This document shows positions 8,135 to 17,107 of a stretch of DNA of 64,000 nt, one piece after another; within the stretch, counting starts at the first letter, position 1, and each line of letters opens with the position of its first letter. Location: positions 1 to 64,000 of the forward strand of contig CAYYEZ010000016.1 in the NCBI GenBank assembly GCA_964471225.1, in the 5' to 3' direction. Under the pieces are notes generated by a model. It saw only the letters and a list, made by a program, of their open reading frames with translations, had not been told where the DNA came from and did not search any database. The position numbers and the translations under genes were made by a program. The stretch is from JAGVJT01 sp964471225. GTDB lineage: Bacteria > Pseudomonadota > Gammaproteobacteria > Legionellales > Legionellaceae.

Positions 8135-8683
8135 CTAAAGTGTTTCGCCACCAATGGCGCGGTTACATGGGCACAGTTCATCAGTTTGCAAACCATCTAA
8201 AATACGCAATACTTCTTGTGGGTTACGCCCCACTTGTAACCCATTAACACTAACGTGCTGAATCGTATTTTCAGGATCAATAATAAAAGTAGCTCGTAAA
8301 GGGACCCCACTTTCTTGGTCGCGAATACCAAAGCCATCTGTTAATTGCCCTTTGATATCAGCAAAGCTATATTGATTGAGTCCCTGCAAGTCAGTGTGAT
8401 CACGACGCCAGGCAAGCTTTACAAATTCGTTATCCAAACTTCCACCTAATACAATGGCATCTCGCTCAGCAAATTCGTTTGCTAATTTTGCAAATTCCAC
8501 AATTTCTGTAGGGCATACAAACGTGAAATCTTTAGGGTAAAAAAACAGCACCTTCCATTTTGTTGGAAAGCTTTTTTCTGTAATAACTTCAAAAGCAGAT
8601 TGCGTATTTTCCTCAGGATGATTAAAGCCTGGTTTCACGGCAATGACGCTGAAGCTTGGTATTTTTTGGCCTATGGTTAGCAT
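8135..8683 (-). CDS. ahpC: Peroxiredoxin AhpC
   Basis: 182 residues, the usual length for the AhpC paired with AhpD. The peroxidatic Cys is in DFTFVCPTE (about residue 58). The C-terminal motif is DELCPCNR, with two closely spaced cysteines as in AhpD-dependent AhpC. It reduces hydrogen peroxide, alkyl peroxides and probably peroxynitrite in the cytosol. It is divergent from oxyR with a 97-base shared intergenic region, the classic arrangement for OxyR activation. Confidence 0.95.
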   Translation of the reverse strand: MLTIGQKIPSFSVIAVKPGFNHPEENTQSAFEVITEKSFPTKWKVLFFYPKDFTFVCPTEIVEFAKLANEFAERDAIVLGGSLDNEFVKLAWRRDHTDLQGLNQYSFADIKGQLTDGFGIRDQESGVPLRATFIIDPENTIQHVSVNGLQVGRNPQEVLRILDGLQTDELCPCNRAIGGETL

Positions 8684-8716
8684 GATTTTTTCCTCGTTAA
8701 GTATGATTTCAGTGTC

Positions 8717-8744
8717 AGTATAGCGATAGTGTATAATCAGTTAA
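8717..8744 (-). promoter_or_regulatory. Putative ahpC promoter in the oxyR-ahpC divergent region
   Basis: On the minus strand TTAACT (8744-8739) and TATACT (8722-8717) are 16 bases apart, a fair sigma70 match, about 35 bases upstream of the ahpC start. The AT-rich stretch between here and oxyR (8745-8775) is where OxyR would be expected to bind, but I could not define an operator with confidence. Confidence 0.4.
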
Positions 8745-8780
8745 AATGAATTAAATTTATTATATTAATCGAGAAAAGCG

Positions 8781-9686
8781 ATGAAAAAACTCCCTACTTT
8801 AAAACAACTGCAACATTTAGTGACACTTTTTGATTACCAACACTTTGGTAAGGCGGCTGAAGCCTGCTTCATTAGTCAATCCACCATGAGTGCCTCAATA
8901 GCGCAGCTTGAAGAGATATTAGGAGTACAACTGTTAGAACGAGAACATAAAACTTTTATCTTTACATCTATAGGTCAGAATATCGTAGAAAAGAGCCGAT
9001 CGCTCATTGAAAATGCAGTAGAGTTAATCGAATATGCTAAACATGAAGGTAAATTAATGCATGGCACATTAAGATTGGGATGTATCCCTACGATTGCTCC
9101 TTTTATAATGAGTTCATTGGTATCCCTGAGTCGTAAAACATATCCAGAATTAAAATTATTAATCCGAGAAGATACGACTGACAGTTTGCTTCATTCGCTA
9201 GAAATCGGTGAAATCGATATCGTTATTTTGGCATTGCCTTATCCAACAAAAGATTTATATACACAAATTTTATGCCAAGATCCTTTTCAATTAGTTTTAC
9301 CCGTCACGTGGGTAGATAAAATTCAAGGGAAACCAGTCGACTTATGGCCAGATGAATGCATTTTCTTTTTAGAAAAAGAGCACTGTTTAACAGGCCATAC
9401 ACTACAGGCTTGTGCATTAAAAAATAGTAAAAAAATAAATCCATTTTTTGCAAGCAGTCTCCATACCCTCATGCAAATGGTCATTTCAGAGCTTGGGGTT
9501 ACTATTTTTCCTCAACTGGCAATTAACAGTGGGATTCTAGCAGGTTCGAATTTAATTACTCATTCTTTACCCGCTAATGCATATCGCGAAATTGGAATGG
9601 TATGGCGGACCACATCTCATAAGCAAAATAGTTATCAGTTATTTGCTGATTTGGTTAAAAAGGTAACAACTCAAGTTATTGACTAA
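8781..9686 (+). CDS. oxyR: Peroxide-sensing LysR-type regulator OxyR
   Basis: 301 residues, typical for OxyR (about 305). The N-terminal winged helix-turn-helix is clear (FGKAAEACFISQSTMSASIAQLE). The sensor disulphide pair is conserved: HC-LTGHTLQA-CALK has eight residues between the cysteines, as in Cys199/Cys208 of E. coli. Oxidation of this pair switches on peroxide defence genes; here ahpC-ahpD-sodC diverge from it and tpx converges on it. A broken second copy of its 3' part lies just beyond tpx. Confidence 0.93.
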   Translation: MKKLPTLKQLQHLVTLFDYQHFGKAAEACFISQSTMSASIAQLEEILGVQLLEREHKTFIFTSIGQNIVEKSRSLIENAVELIEYAKHEGKLMHGTLRLGCIPTIAPFIMSSLVSLSRKTYPELKLLIREDTTDSLLHSLEIGEIDIVILALPYPTKDLYTQILCQDPFQLVLPVTWVDKIQGKPVDLWPDECIFFLEKEHCLTGHTLQACALKNSKKINPFFASSLHTLMQMVISELGVTIFPQLAINSGILAGSNLITHSLPANAYREIGMVWRTTSHKQNSYQLFADLVKKVTTQVID

Positions 9687-9688
9687 AC

Positions 9689-10201
9689 TTATACTTTATT
9701 TAAGGTTTCAAGAGCAGTTTGTAGTCTCTGATAATCAATGGGCAGGGTAATATCTGCAGATACTTCTCGATAGGAAATAATATGATTTTCGTCCAAAAGC
9801 AACGCTGCCCGTGCAAGCACGCCTGCTACAGGCCCATCAATAATTGTTAAACCATATGCTTTACCAAAAGCACGCTGACGAAAATCCGATAATAACCGTA
9901 CATGGGAAAAATCAAAACTTGAGCAGTGTCGTTTCAAAGCAAACGGTGTATCAATAGAAACACATAAAACAACCACATCACCATAATCAGCAATTTTTTG
10001 ATTAAAATGCATCACAGAAGAAGAGCAAACTTTTGTATCAATACTCGGAAACACATTTAAAATGATCCTTTTTCCCGCATAATCTGCAAGTGAGACAGAT
10101 TGTAGTTTTTCGTCAATCAGCGAAAATTCGGGTGCTTTTTGCCCAATAGCAGGTAATTCACCACAAGTATGTATCAACGCGCCATCAAATGTTAGTTCCA
10201 T
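9689..10201 (-). CDS. tpx: Thiol peroxidase Tpx
   Basis: 170 residues, close to the 168 of E. coli Tpx. The peroxidatic Cys is in NVFPSIDTKVCSSSV and the resolving Cys in ALKRHCSS, the atypical two-Cys arrangement reduced by thioredoxin. It is convergent with oxyR, only two bases between the stop codons. Immediately upstream of its start lies the degraded partial oxyR copy, so tpx sits between two repeats of oxyR sequence. Confidence 0.93.
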   Translation of the reverse strand: MELTFDGALIHTCGELPAIGQKAPEFSLIDEKLQSVSLADYAGKRIILNVFPSIDTKVCSSSVMHFNQKIADYGDVVVLCVSIDTPFALKRHCSSFDFSHVRLLSDFRQRAFGKAYGLTIIDGPVAGVLARAALLLDENHIISYREVSADITLPIDYQRLQTALETLNKV

Positions 10202-10296
10202 TTAGAATATCTCAGTTAAGCCCAAGTCGAATTATTCTATAATAATTTTATAAACATTGGGTAGTGCCTCAAATCGATTGTTAATCCTTAGACAAC

Positions 10297-10668
10297 CATC
10301 CAAAATTGGAAAATCCATCGATTTATGACCCGATGAGAGTATTTTCTTTTTAGAAAAGGAGCATTGTTTAACAGGCCATGCACTACAGGCTTGAGCATTA
10401 AAAAATAGTAAAAAAAATAAATCCATTTTTTGCAAGTAGTCTCCATACTCTCATGCAAATGGTTATCTCAGGGCTTGGTGTTACTATATTTCCTCAACTG
10501 GCAATTAGCAGTGGGATTCTAACAGGTTCGAATTTAATCACGCATTCTTTACCCGCTAATGCATATCGCGAAATTGGAATAGCGTGGAGAACCACATCTC
10601 ATAAACAAGAAAGTTATCAGTTATTTTCCAATTTGGTTAAAAAAATAATAGCACAACTCATGGTTTAA
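10297..10668 (+). pseudogene. Partial, broken duplicate of oxyR 3' half
   Basis: Closely similar to 9325-9686 of oxyR: shared stretches include GTATTTTCTTTTTAGAAAA-like sequence, AACAGGCCAT, and a long match from ATGCAAATGGT (10453) to the stop. The codon of the second sensor cysteine has become TGA (GCT TGA GCA instead of GCT TGT GCA), and one extra A in an A run shifts the frame. The regulator N-terminus is absent. The open frame 10453-10668 (71 residues) is a leftover of this copy, not a gene. Confidence 0.85.
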
Positions 10669-10837
10669 CCCAGAATCTAGTCTTGCCCTTGAAACTCCAT
10701 TGATTTCCTAATACAAAAACAGTGGGTACTTTTATGATCCAAGAAAATTTCTAAATTGCCGTTACAGAGGCTTTCTGAATGCTGTATATTAGCTTAATTT
10801 TTGATAAAATTGACCAAATAATATCAAGGAGGGTCAC

Positions 10838-11104
10838 ATGAACTTAGAATCGAAATTCCTACACGCTGTAAAAATAGGAGATATAGAACAGGTTCGTAAA
10901 CGCATATGATTGCTTCGTATTCTGACGCGTCAAAATCCAACGAAGTGCTCCTTAACCATGGGGCTAACATATATGCAAGAAACCACAGGGGCTGCGATGC
11001 GTTTTTTAGCTAATCTGAAAAATAAAAGCAAGACTGCTAATCAATTGGCGCAACGAATAAGCGCTGAAAACCCAGATGAAAACCAACCCGCCATGCGAGT
11101 TTAA
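10838..11104 (+). pseudogene. Decayed ankyrin-repeat protein gene
   Basis: A good ribosome site (AAGGAGG at 10826-10832) precedes ATG 10838, but the frame stops after 23 codons at 10909 (MNLESKFLHAVKIGDIEQVR...). Downstream, in another frame, the peptide EVLLNHGANIYARNHRGCDA is a clear ankyrin-repeat core, followed by further stops; a third frame carries a helical tail to 11104. The repeat number is far too small for a working protein. It is probably the remains of a host-interaction gene. The stretch 10669-10837 holds nothing I can identify. Confidence 0.7.
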
Positions 11105-11156
11105 TACTCGATATACATAGTTATTTATCCTTTTTAGCGTCATACTTACAGGAATT

Positions 11157-11171
11157 GGGGTCACTGACCCC
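11157..11171. promoter_or_regulatory. GGGGTCA-C-TGACCCC palindrome upstream of ABC exporter
   Basis: A perfect 7-base-arm palindrome about 50 bases before the exporter start. It could be an operator or a REP-like element; sequences of the GGGTCA/TGACCC type occur as dispersed repeats in many gammaproteobacteria. No second copy was seen in the window. Confidence 0.3.
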
Positions 11172-11221
11172 GCTAGTCAAATTTCAAAATTTAAATGGCA
11201 TATATTTAAGATAGGTTGTTC

Positions 11222-12967
11222 ATGAATATACCCTATATCAAGCTTGTCCAAACAGTTTGGAAAAATGGAAAACCATGGCACAAGCATATTATTTACTACT
11301 ACCTCGCTTACATTGTAGCGCAAGGATTTTTAAGTTTGAGTCCTTATGCTTTTGGCAAAAGTATCGATATACTGCAACATTTTTCTGAAGATAAATTAAG
11401 CCAGCTCCTCTTTTGGTTAATCTTTGGCGTCTTATTGCATCCCCTATTTTGGTTATTTCATGGACCAGCACGAGTGGTGGAGCGTAATGTTGCGCTTAAA
11501 ATCCAGCAGTCTTTTATGCGGATGCTATATCAAAAATTAACGCAACTCCCGTTAAAGTGGCATCAAGACCATCATTCTGGCGACACCATTACAAGAATCA
11601 ACCGAGCTTGCACCGCACTCAAAAGATTCGCCGAAGATCAATTTATTTACATTGAAACACTGATTCGGTTTTTGATATCCATGAGCTTTCTCTTTTGGAT
11701 TTCAATTCCAGTAGGTTGTTTAAGCTTATTCACTTGTGGACTCGCAACCATCGCCGTTATCTTATACGACAAAAAGCTGATTACGCTTTACGAGCGAGAA
11801 AATGAGGCAGAAAACCACATTGGGTCAGGTCTATTTGACTATATCAGTAATATGACCACCATACTCACACTACGCCTAGCCAAACTCACAGAATCAAATT
11901 TGGTAAAGCGACTTGCAAGCATTTGGGCCTCTTACAAATCCGAAGTTGTGTTAAATGAAGCCAAATGGTTTGTGATGAACACCATTGTCACAGTATTACA
12001 AGCTGTCATCTTAATTGGATTTATCTTATTTCAATTAAAAGAAATGAATGGCATTTTGATAGGAACAATTGTGATGATTTTTCGCTACCAATGGGAATTA
12101 AGCGAGGTCTTTTTTTCATTTAGTATGCATTACAGTGAGCTGGTCAAAATGAATACGAATATTCAAAGCATCCACCCCATTATTAACGATATTGAAAAAT
12201 ATGCTCATAAAACACCTGGAGAAAAAATCGCTCAACACTGGAAAAAATTGGTAATTGATGACCTCAATTATCAGCACCCACAAACACATGAGAAAAATGT
12301 GATTCGTAATCTCTCACTGAACATCACTCGCGGTGAAAAAATTGCTTTAATTGGTGCAAGTGGCGCAGGAAAAAGCACTTTATTAAATTTACTATCTGGC
12401 TTATACACGCCAGATACGGCCACACTTAACATTGATGGCCATCATTTTAAGTCTCTGAGCCCCCTACATGCAATGACCACACTCATTCCTCAAGAGCCAG
12501 AGATTTTTGAAAATACGATTGCATTTAACATCACCATGGATTTAGAGGCAAGACCTGAAGAGTTACAAAAATTTATGCAATTGGCCGGGTTTTATCCTGT
12601 GCTCGAGACTCTTAAAAATGGCTTATTAACAGATATTCGTGAAAAAGGACTCAATTTATCTGTTGGCCAAAAACAAAGACTCGCACTCGCTCGTGGTTTA
12701 TTTGCAGCACGCTTTAGTTCGTTCATCTTAATGGATGAGCCGACCTCTAGTGTGGATTTACTTACAGAAAAAGCCATATTATCGGGTGTGATTGATGCAT
12801 ATCCTGAGGCGACCCTCATGGTATCGCTGCATCGCCTCCATCTTTTACCTAAATTCTCTCGTATTATTATGCTACAAGATGGAAAAATCGAAGCAGATGG
12901 CCCTACTGAAAAATTGCTCACAGAAGATAATCCTGTAAAAACACTTTGGGAAAAATATACCCAATAA
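11222..12967 (+). CDS. ABC exporter, fused membrane and ATPase domains
   Basis: About 581 residues, a half-transporter that should work as a dimer in the inner membrane. Residues 1-320 hold about six membrane helices (for example LLFWLIFGVLLHPLFWLF and ILIGFILFQLK). The C-terminal ATPase has Walker A GASGAGKST, Q-loop IPQEPEIF, signature LSVGQKQRLALA, Walker B FILMDEPTSS and an H-loop histidine in SLHRLHLL. I chose ATG 11222 because AGATAGG lies 6 bases upstream; a TTG at 11216 is in frame. The substrate cannot be told; no peptidase domain is present. It stands alone on its strand with the acetyltransferase 165 bases downstream. Confidence 0.85.
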   Translation: MNIPYIKLVQTVWKNGKPWHKHIIYYYLAYIVAQGFLSLSPYAFGKSIDILQHFSEDKLSQLLFWLIFGVLLHPLFWLFHGPARVVERNVALKIQQSFMRMLYQKLTQLPLKWHQDHHSGDTITRINRACTALKRFAEDQFIYIETLIRFLISMSFLFWISIPVGCLSLFTCGLATIAVILYDKKLITLYERENEAENHIGSGLFDYISNMTTILTLRLAKLTESNLVKRLASIWASYKSEVVLNEAKWFVMNTIVTVLQAVILIGFILFQLKEMNGILIGTIVMIFRYQWELSEVFFSFSMHYSELVKMNTNIQSIHPIINDIEKYAHKTPGEKIAQHWKKLVIDDLNYQHPQTHEKNVIRNLSLNITRGEKIALIGASGAGKSTLLNLLSGLYTPDTATLNIDGHHFKSLSPLHAMTTLIPQEPEIFENTIAFNITMDLEARPEELQKFMQLAGFYPVLETLKNGLLTDIREKGLNLSVGQKQRLALARGLFAARFSSFILMDEPTSSVDLLTEKAILSGVIDAYPEATLMVSLHRLHLLPKFSRIIMLQDGKIEADGPTEKLLTEDNPVKTLWEKYTQ

Positions 12968-13131
12968 ATCTCGAATAAATTTCGCAGGTGTACCTCTCAT
13001 AAGTATTCTCTCAGGGCCCACAGCTTCTGATGGCACTAATGAGACCGATAAGCAAAGATTTATGCCTAGCGCCTCAAATTGATTGTGATAAGATAACAAA
13101 AGTCATGCACAACACACGCTAAGGGATTAGT

Positions 13132-13974
13132 ATGCAAAATGCTTACACTGTATCTCGAATGACAAGAGATGAAATTTCGTTGGCAATTGACTGGGCGGCC
13201 AAGCTAGGTTGGAATCCGGGCCTCCATGACGCAGAATGTTTTTATCAAGCTGATCCACACGGTTTTTTTGCAGGCAGAATCAATAACAAAATCGTCGCAA
13301 TGGGGGCTGCAGTCATATACGATGATACATTTGCTTTTTGTGGATTGTATATGGTTGATGAGCATTATCGTGATCAAGGTTATGGTTTAGCACTCACTAA
13401 AGAGCGTCTGGCTTACATTGGAAATCGCAATGCTGGTTTAGATGGTGTTACGGATATGCTCGATAAATACGCCAGATTGGGTTATAAAGTGGCGCATCAT
13501 AATGCGCGATATGGCACAAAAGAATTGTCATTGATTGAGCCTAAAGATAATCAAATTATACCGTTATCAAAAATCAACTTTAATGACCTTCTGACTTACG
13601 ATCGCAAACATTTTCCAGCGGTGCGTGCCTCTTTTTTACGTTGTTGGATAAGGCACGGCGATGGCGTCGGATACGTACAAGAGGGTATACTACGCGGATA
13701 TGGCGTGATTCGTCCTTGTCGAGAAGGATTTAAAATTGGCCCATTGTTTGCAGATACACCCCAAATAGCGGATAGTTTATTTTTACATTTGGCATCTAAA
13801 GCAAATGGCCAACAATTTTACCTCGATATCCCAGAAAATAACCCTCACGCACGCGAATTAATCAATCGATATCAACTAAACAAAGTATTTGAAACCTCAC
13901 GGATGTATTTAAAAGCAATGCCGGAGCTACCTATGGATCAAATTTACGGTATTACAACCTATGAATTAGGATGA
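13132..13974 (+). CDS. GNAT-family N-acetyltransferase (two-domain)
   Basis: 280 residues. Residues 1-130 are a GNAT domain: the acetyl-CoA-binding segment follows the strand FCGLYMVDEHYRDQGYGLAL. Residues 145-280 look like the C-terminal domain of YitH/HsYgr-type acetyltransferases (GYGVIRPCREGFKIGPLFAD, YLDIPENN). The substrate is unknown. It overlaps the following deacetylase gene by four bases, so the two are translationally coupled and probably work in one pathway. The start is supported by AAGGGATTAGT before ATG 13132. Confidence 0.82.
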   Translation: MQNAYTVSRMTRDEISLAIDWAAKLGWNPGLHDAECFYQADPHGFFAGRINNKIVAMGAAVIYDDTFAFCGLYMVDEHYRDQGYGLALTKERLAYIGNRNAGLDGVTDMLDKYARLGYKVAHHNARYGTKELSLIEPKDNQIIPLSKINFNDLLTYDRKHFPAVRASFLRCWIRHGDGVGYVQEGILRGYGVIRPCREGFKIGPLFADTPQIADSLFLHLASKANGQQFYLDIPENNPHARELINRYQLNKVFETSRMYLKAMPELPMDQIYGITTYELG

Positions 13975-14855
13975 TGAATAAAATGGTACTAAGAAACATG
14001 GTCGGTTACGGTCCAGAAAAATCACCCGTGAATTGGCCTAAAAATGCCAGAGTCGCGATTAGTTTTGTCATTAACTACGAAGAAGGCGCTGAATTAACCC
14101 CCTTAAATGGTGATGCGTTTTCAGAAACTTATGGTGGCGAATTTCCATTATCTGCCAAACCGAAAGGGATACGAAATACCAGTCAAGAGTCTATTTTTGA
14201 ATATGGAAGTCGCGCAGGTCTCTGGAGATTACTCCGCTTATTTGATGAAGAAAAAATTCCTTTAACCTTTTTTATCACCGGATATGCGCTCTATTTAAAC
14301 CCAGTATTTTGTACTTATCTCAAATCAACACCTCATGAGATTGCAGGACACGGTTGGCGCTGGATAGATTATGCATCTCTTAGCAAAGAAGAAGAAAAAA
14401 AACATATTATTCAATGCATCGAGACAATCACTACACTAACAGGCAAGCACCCCAAAGGTTGGTACACAGGACGAAAAAGTGAACACACGCGGGCGTTATT
14501 GCTAGAAATTGGGGATTTTTTATATGATTCAGACAGTTATGCCGATGATGTGCCTTATTTTGAGCAAGAGCATCTCATCATACCTTATACGCTAGATTGC
14601 AATGATTTTCGCTATACCACATCACCAGGGTTTAGTACTGCAGATGATTTTTTCCAGCATTTAAAAAATACGTTTGATTACCTATATGAAGAAAATCGCT
14701 CAACGCTAATGAGTATTGGTTTACATACCCGCATCACGGGTCATCCTGGTCGCTGTCTTGCTCTGAAAAAATTTATTAACTACCTAAAAAATTTTCCGGA
14801 TATTTGGATCGCAAGGCGCATTGATATTGCAAAACATTGGTTGAATTTAGACTAA
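13971..14855 (+). CDS. PuuE-type polysaccharide deacetylase family hydrolase
   Basis: 294 residues, matching the PuuE allantoinase / Helicobacter PgdA branch of the NodB-fold deacetylases. Family marks are VAISFVINYEEGAE in place of the canonical TFDD motif, EIAGHGWRWIDY with the metal-binding His, and GWYTGR. Members are cytosolic metal hydrolases acting on allantoin or small amides, or on glycans. No signal peptide is present. No other purine-degradation gene is nearby, so allantoinase activity is not supported by context. ATG 13971 overlaps the acetyltransferase stop; later Met codons at 13974 and 13983 are also possible starts. Confidence 0.8.
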   Translation: MMNKMVLRNMVGYGPEKSPVNWPKNARVAISFVINYEEGAELTPLNGDAFSETYGGEFPLSAKPKGIRNTSQESIFEYGSRAGLWRLLRLFDEEKIPLTFFITGYALYLNPVFCTYLKSTPHEIAGHGWRWIDYASLSKEEEKKHIIQCIETITTLTGKHPKGWYTGRKSEHTRALLLEIGDFLYDSDSYADDVPYFEQEHLIIPYTLDCNDFRYTTSPGFSTADDFFQHLKNTFDYLYEENRSTLMSIGLHTRITGHPGRCLALKKFINYLKNFPDIWIARRIDIAKHWLNLD

Positions 14856-14867
14856 GACACTAAAGAT

Positions 14868-15182
14868 CTAATTTACGCAAAGAAAAATACGCCTCTGTGC
14901 GGAAAATTTATCTTTAAAACGAGCAATGCCTTTATTTCTCATTTGATCAGCATACTGTTCAAAATAATGCTCGAGAGACAAACTGTCTTTCAGTTGATAT
15001 TGAATCGTTAATTTCTCTTTACCAAGCAGCTTTTCATTTTCTGGTCTTAGAATATTCGCTTTGATGAACCCTGGAAAGGTGAGCATTTCTTTAATATGCG
15101 TGGTCAACCAGTACTGGAACTCAGTCAATATATCTTCATCAATCATGAGGCTCACTTCATAAATAACCTGGCCTTTTTCCAT
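14868..15182 (-). CDS. DUF4286 family protein
   Basis: 104 residues with the hallmark N-terminus VIYEVSLMIDEDILTEFQYWLTTH and a ferredoxin-like alpha/beta pattern ending in AQRRIFL. The biochemical role of the family is not established. It follows pdxJ by 9 bases on the same strand, so they may be co-transcribed, and it is convergent with the deacetylase gene 12 bases away. Confidence 0.8.
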   Translation of the reverse strand: MEKGQVIYEVSLMIDEDILTEFQYWLTTHIKEMLTFPGFIKANILRPENEKLLGKEKLTIQYQLKDSLSLEHYFEQYADQMRNKGIARFKDKFSAQRRIFLCVN

Positions 15183-15191
15183 TGATTACTC

Positions 15192-15908
15192 CTATTTCAG
15201 ACAACAGAGATACTTTGCCACAGTGTCCTTTAATCCCCAGTATAAAGCATCACTTATCAGTGCATGACCAATACTCACCTCAGCAACCCAAGGAATATTG
15301 TCTATAAAATATTTTAAGTTATTTGCGTCTAAATCATGCCCGGCATTTACTTCGAGACCTAATTGCTTTGCATACAAAGCCGCTTTACGATAAGGTGCGA
15401 TTGCATCATCCGCATGCAAAACATAACCTTTGGCATAAGCTTCTGTATAGAGCTCTATTCGGTCTGTCCCTGTTTTTGCCGCATATTGAACTTTTTCTTC
15501 ATCAGGGTCGAGAAAAATAGAAACACGAATTCCGGCCTCTTTAAACAATGCCACACACTCTTGAAGATAACTCAAATGCATTTTTGTATCCCAACCATGA
15601 TTGGATGTCAGTTGAGACAGTGAGTCCGGCACTAACGTCACTTGAGTTGGTTTGATAGCTAAGACTAAATCAATAAACTTTTGTTCGCGTGGATTACCTT
15701 CAATATTCAACTCAGTCGTCACCACTTCTTTGAGAAGGTAAACATCACGGTACCGAATATGCCGTTCATCAGGTCTTGGATGTACCGTAATGCCATCAGC
15801 GCCGTATTCCTGAATCGCAATCGCAGCTTTGACCACATCGGGCGTATTCCCGCCTCTGGAATTTCTCAGCGTCGCAATTTTGTTAATATTCACTGATAAT
15901 TTTGTCAT
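15192..15908 (-). CDS. pdxJ: Pyridoxine 5'-phosphate synthase
   Basis: 238 residues, the normal length of PdxJ. It condenses 1-deoxyxylulose 5-phosphate with aminoacetone 3-phosphate in the last ring-forming step of vitamin B6 synthesis. Conserved stretches are LSVNINKIATLRNSRGG (phosphate/substrate loop), GITVHPRPDERHI, IELYTEAYA and GLEVNAGHDLD, SIGHALISDALYWGL. It is divergent from a PLP-dependent enzyme gene 68 bases away, a sensible pairing of cofactor supply and use. Confidence 0.95.
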   Translation of the reverse strand: MTKLSVNINKIATLRNSRGGNTPDVVKAAIAIQEYGADGITVHPRPDERHIRYRDVYLLKEVVTTELNIEGNPREQKFIDLVLAIKPTQVTLVPDSLSQLTSNHGWDTKMHLSYLQECVALFKEAGIRVSIFLDPDEEKVQYAAKTGTDRIELYTEAYAKGYVLHADDAIAPYRKAALYAKQLGLEVNAGHDLDANNLKYFIDNIPWVAEVSIGHALISDALYWGLKDTVAKYLCCLK

Positions 15909-15976
15909 TTGATCCTCTATCCTTTTACATCAGATACGCGTATCCTAACCCTTAAGTTAAGGAATGCCAACATTTT

Positions 15977-17107
15977 ATGCCCACGACACCCGTCTTAGGA
16001 ATGCACAAATATCAACTAGATACACCTTGTCTTCTACTCGATATCGAGTTACTCCTCCAAAATTTAAACACGATGCAACAACACGCTAATATAGCGGGTA
16101 TCAATTTACGACCTCACAGCAAAACGCACAAATGCTCGACGCTCGCAAAGCTACAACTCAAGTATGGAGCGATAGGTATTTCTGTGGCGAAACTAAGTGA
16201 GGCAGAAGTTCTAGTGCATCAAGGCATCTCCTCTATTCTCATCACCTCACCAATTGTGACGCCTTATAAAATTAAAAAACTCATGGAGCTCTTAAATCTT
16301 GCGCCAGAGCTTATGATTGTCGTAGACAATAAATTCAATTGCGATACGCTAAATATGGCAGCGTCACAGCAACAACAAAAAATAAAAGTCCTTGTGGACG
16401 TCAACTCAGGCATTGGTAGGACGGGCGTTCAAATCGAGCACGCACTTGAGCTCGCGCAATATGTTCACAATACACCTTGGCTAGAGCTTGTCGGGATCCA
16501 GTGTTATGCCGGAAATTTACAGCACATACAAACTTATAAAGTACGCAAAGCCCAATCCACTGAAATCATGGAAAAAGCGAGTCAGCTATTAGAAACTTGC
16601 AAAAACAAAGGACTTCCTGTGACGATCCTGACCGGTGGCGGGACCGGCACTTATGATATCGATAGCCTTGTTTCGGGCGTTACGGAAATTCAACCTGGCT
16701 CTTATACCGTGATGGATGTCGAGTACACAACCCTTGGGTCAAAGGAAAATCAAACCGCTTTCACAGCTTTTCAACCCTCAATGACATTACTGACTAGTGT
16801 CATCAGTGCTAATCAATCAACACACGTCACCGTAGATGCAGGCACAAAAGGGATTTATATCGACACAGTCCATCAACCACGAATCATCAACCAACCAGAG
16901 CTATCCTACGACTGGGGCGGATTCGGAGATGAGCACGGTAAAATTACTGCAACGTCGGGCGCGACGCTTCCAGTGCTAGGTGATGTACTTGAGTTGGTCG
17001 TACCTCATTGCGACCCTACAATTAACTTATACGACCGTTTCTACATCACGCAACACGGCCACGTCATCGATGTTTGGGAGATTGATATGCGGGGCAAGTC
17101 GCAATGA
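15977..17107 (+). CDS. D-threonine aldolase-like PLP enzyme (DSD1/alanine-racemase fold)
   Basis: 376 residues with the alanine-racemase-type N-terminal barrel. The PLP lysine is probably Lys49 in RPHSKTHK, and the phosphate-binding loop is TILTGGGTGTYD. The C-terminal domain carries the metal pair His/Cys in LVVPHCDPTINLYD, typical of the D-threonine aldolase / D-serine dehydratase (DSD1) family. Members cleave or deaminate D-3-hydroxy amino acids in the cytosol. The exact substrate cannot be read from sequence. Its last 81 bases overlap the antisense DUF1328-like gene. Confidence 0.85.
   Translation: MPTTPVLGMHKYQLDTPCLLLDIELLLQNLNTMQQHANIAGINLRPHSKTHKCSTLAKLQLKYGAIGISVAKLSEAEVLVHQGISSILITSPIVTPYKIKKLMELLNLAPELMIVVDNKFNCDTLNMAASQQQQKIKVLVDVNSGIGRTGVQIEHALELAQYVHNTPWLELVGIQCYAGNLQHIQTYKVRKAQSTEIMEKASQLLETCKNKGLPVTILTGGGTGTYDIDSLVSGVTEIQPGSYTVMDVEYTTLGSKENQTAFTAFQPSMTLLTSVISANQSTHVTVDAGTKGIYIDTVHQPRIINQPELSYDWGGFGDEHGKITATSGATLPVLGDVLELVVPHCDPTINLYDRFYITQHGHVIDVWEIDMRGKSQ

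Noticed and set aside
10453..10668. Separate 71-residue regulator gene
   Set aside because: It is the tail of the broken oxyR copy and lacks the DNA-binding part.
12592..12921. Antisense frame in the ABC exporter
   Set aside because: The other strand has clear Walker and signature motifs, so this is a shadow.
13971..14855. Part of an allantoin or purine pathway
   Set aside because: The fold fits PuuE, but no neighbouring gene supports purine breakdown.
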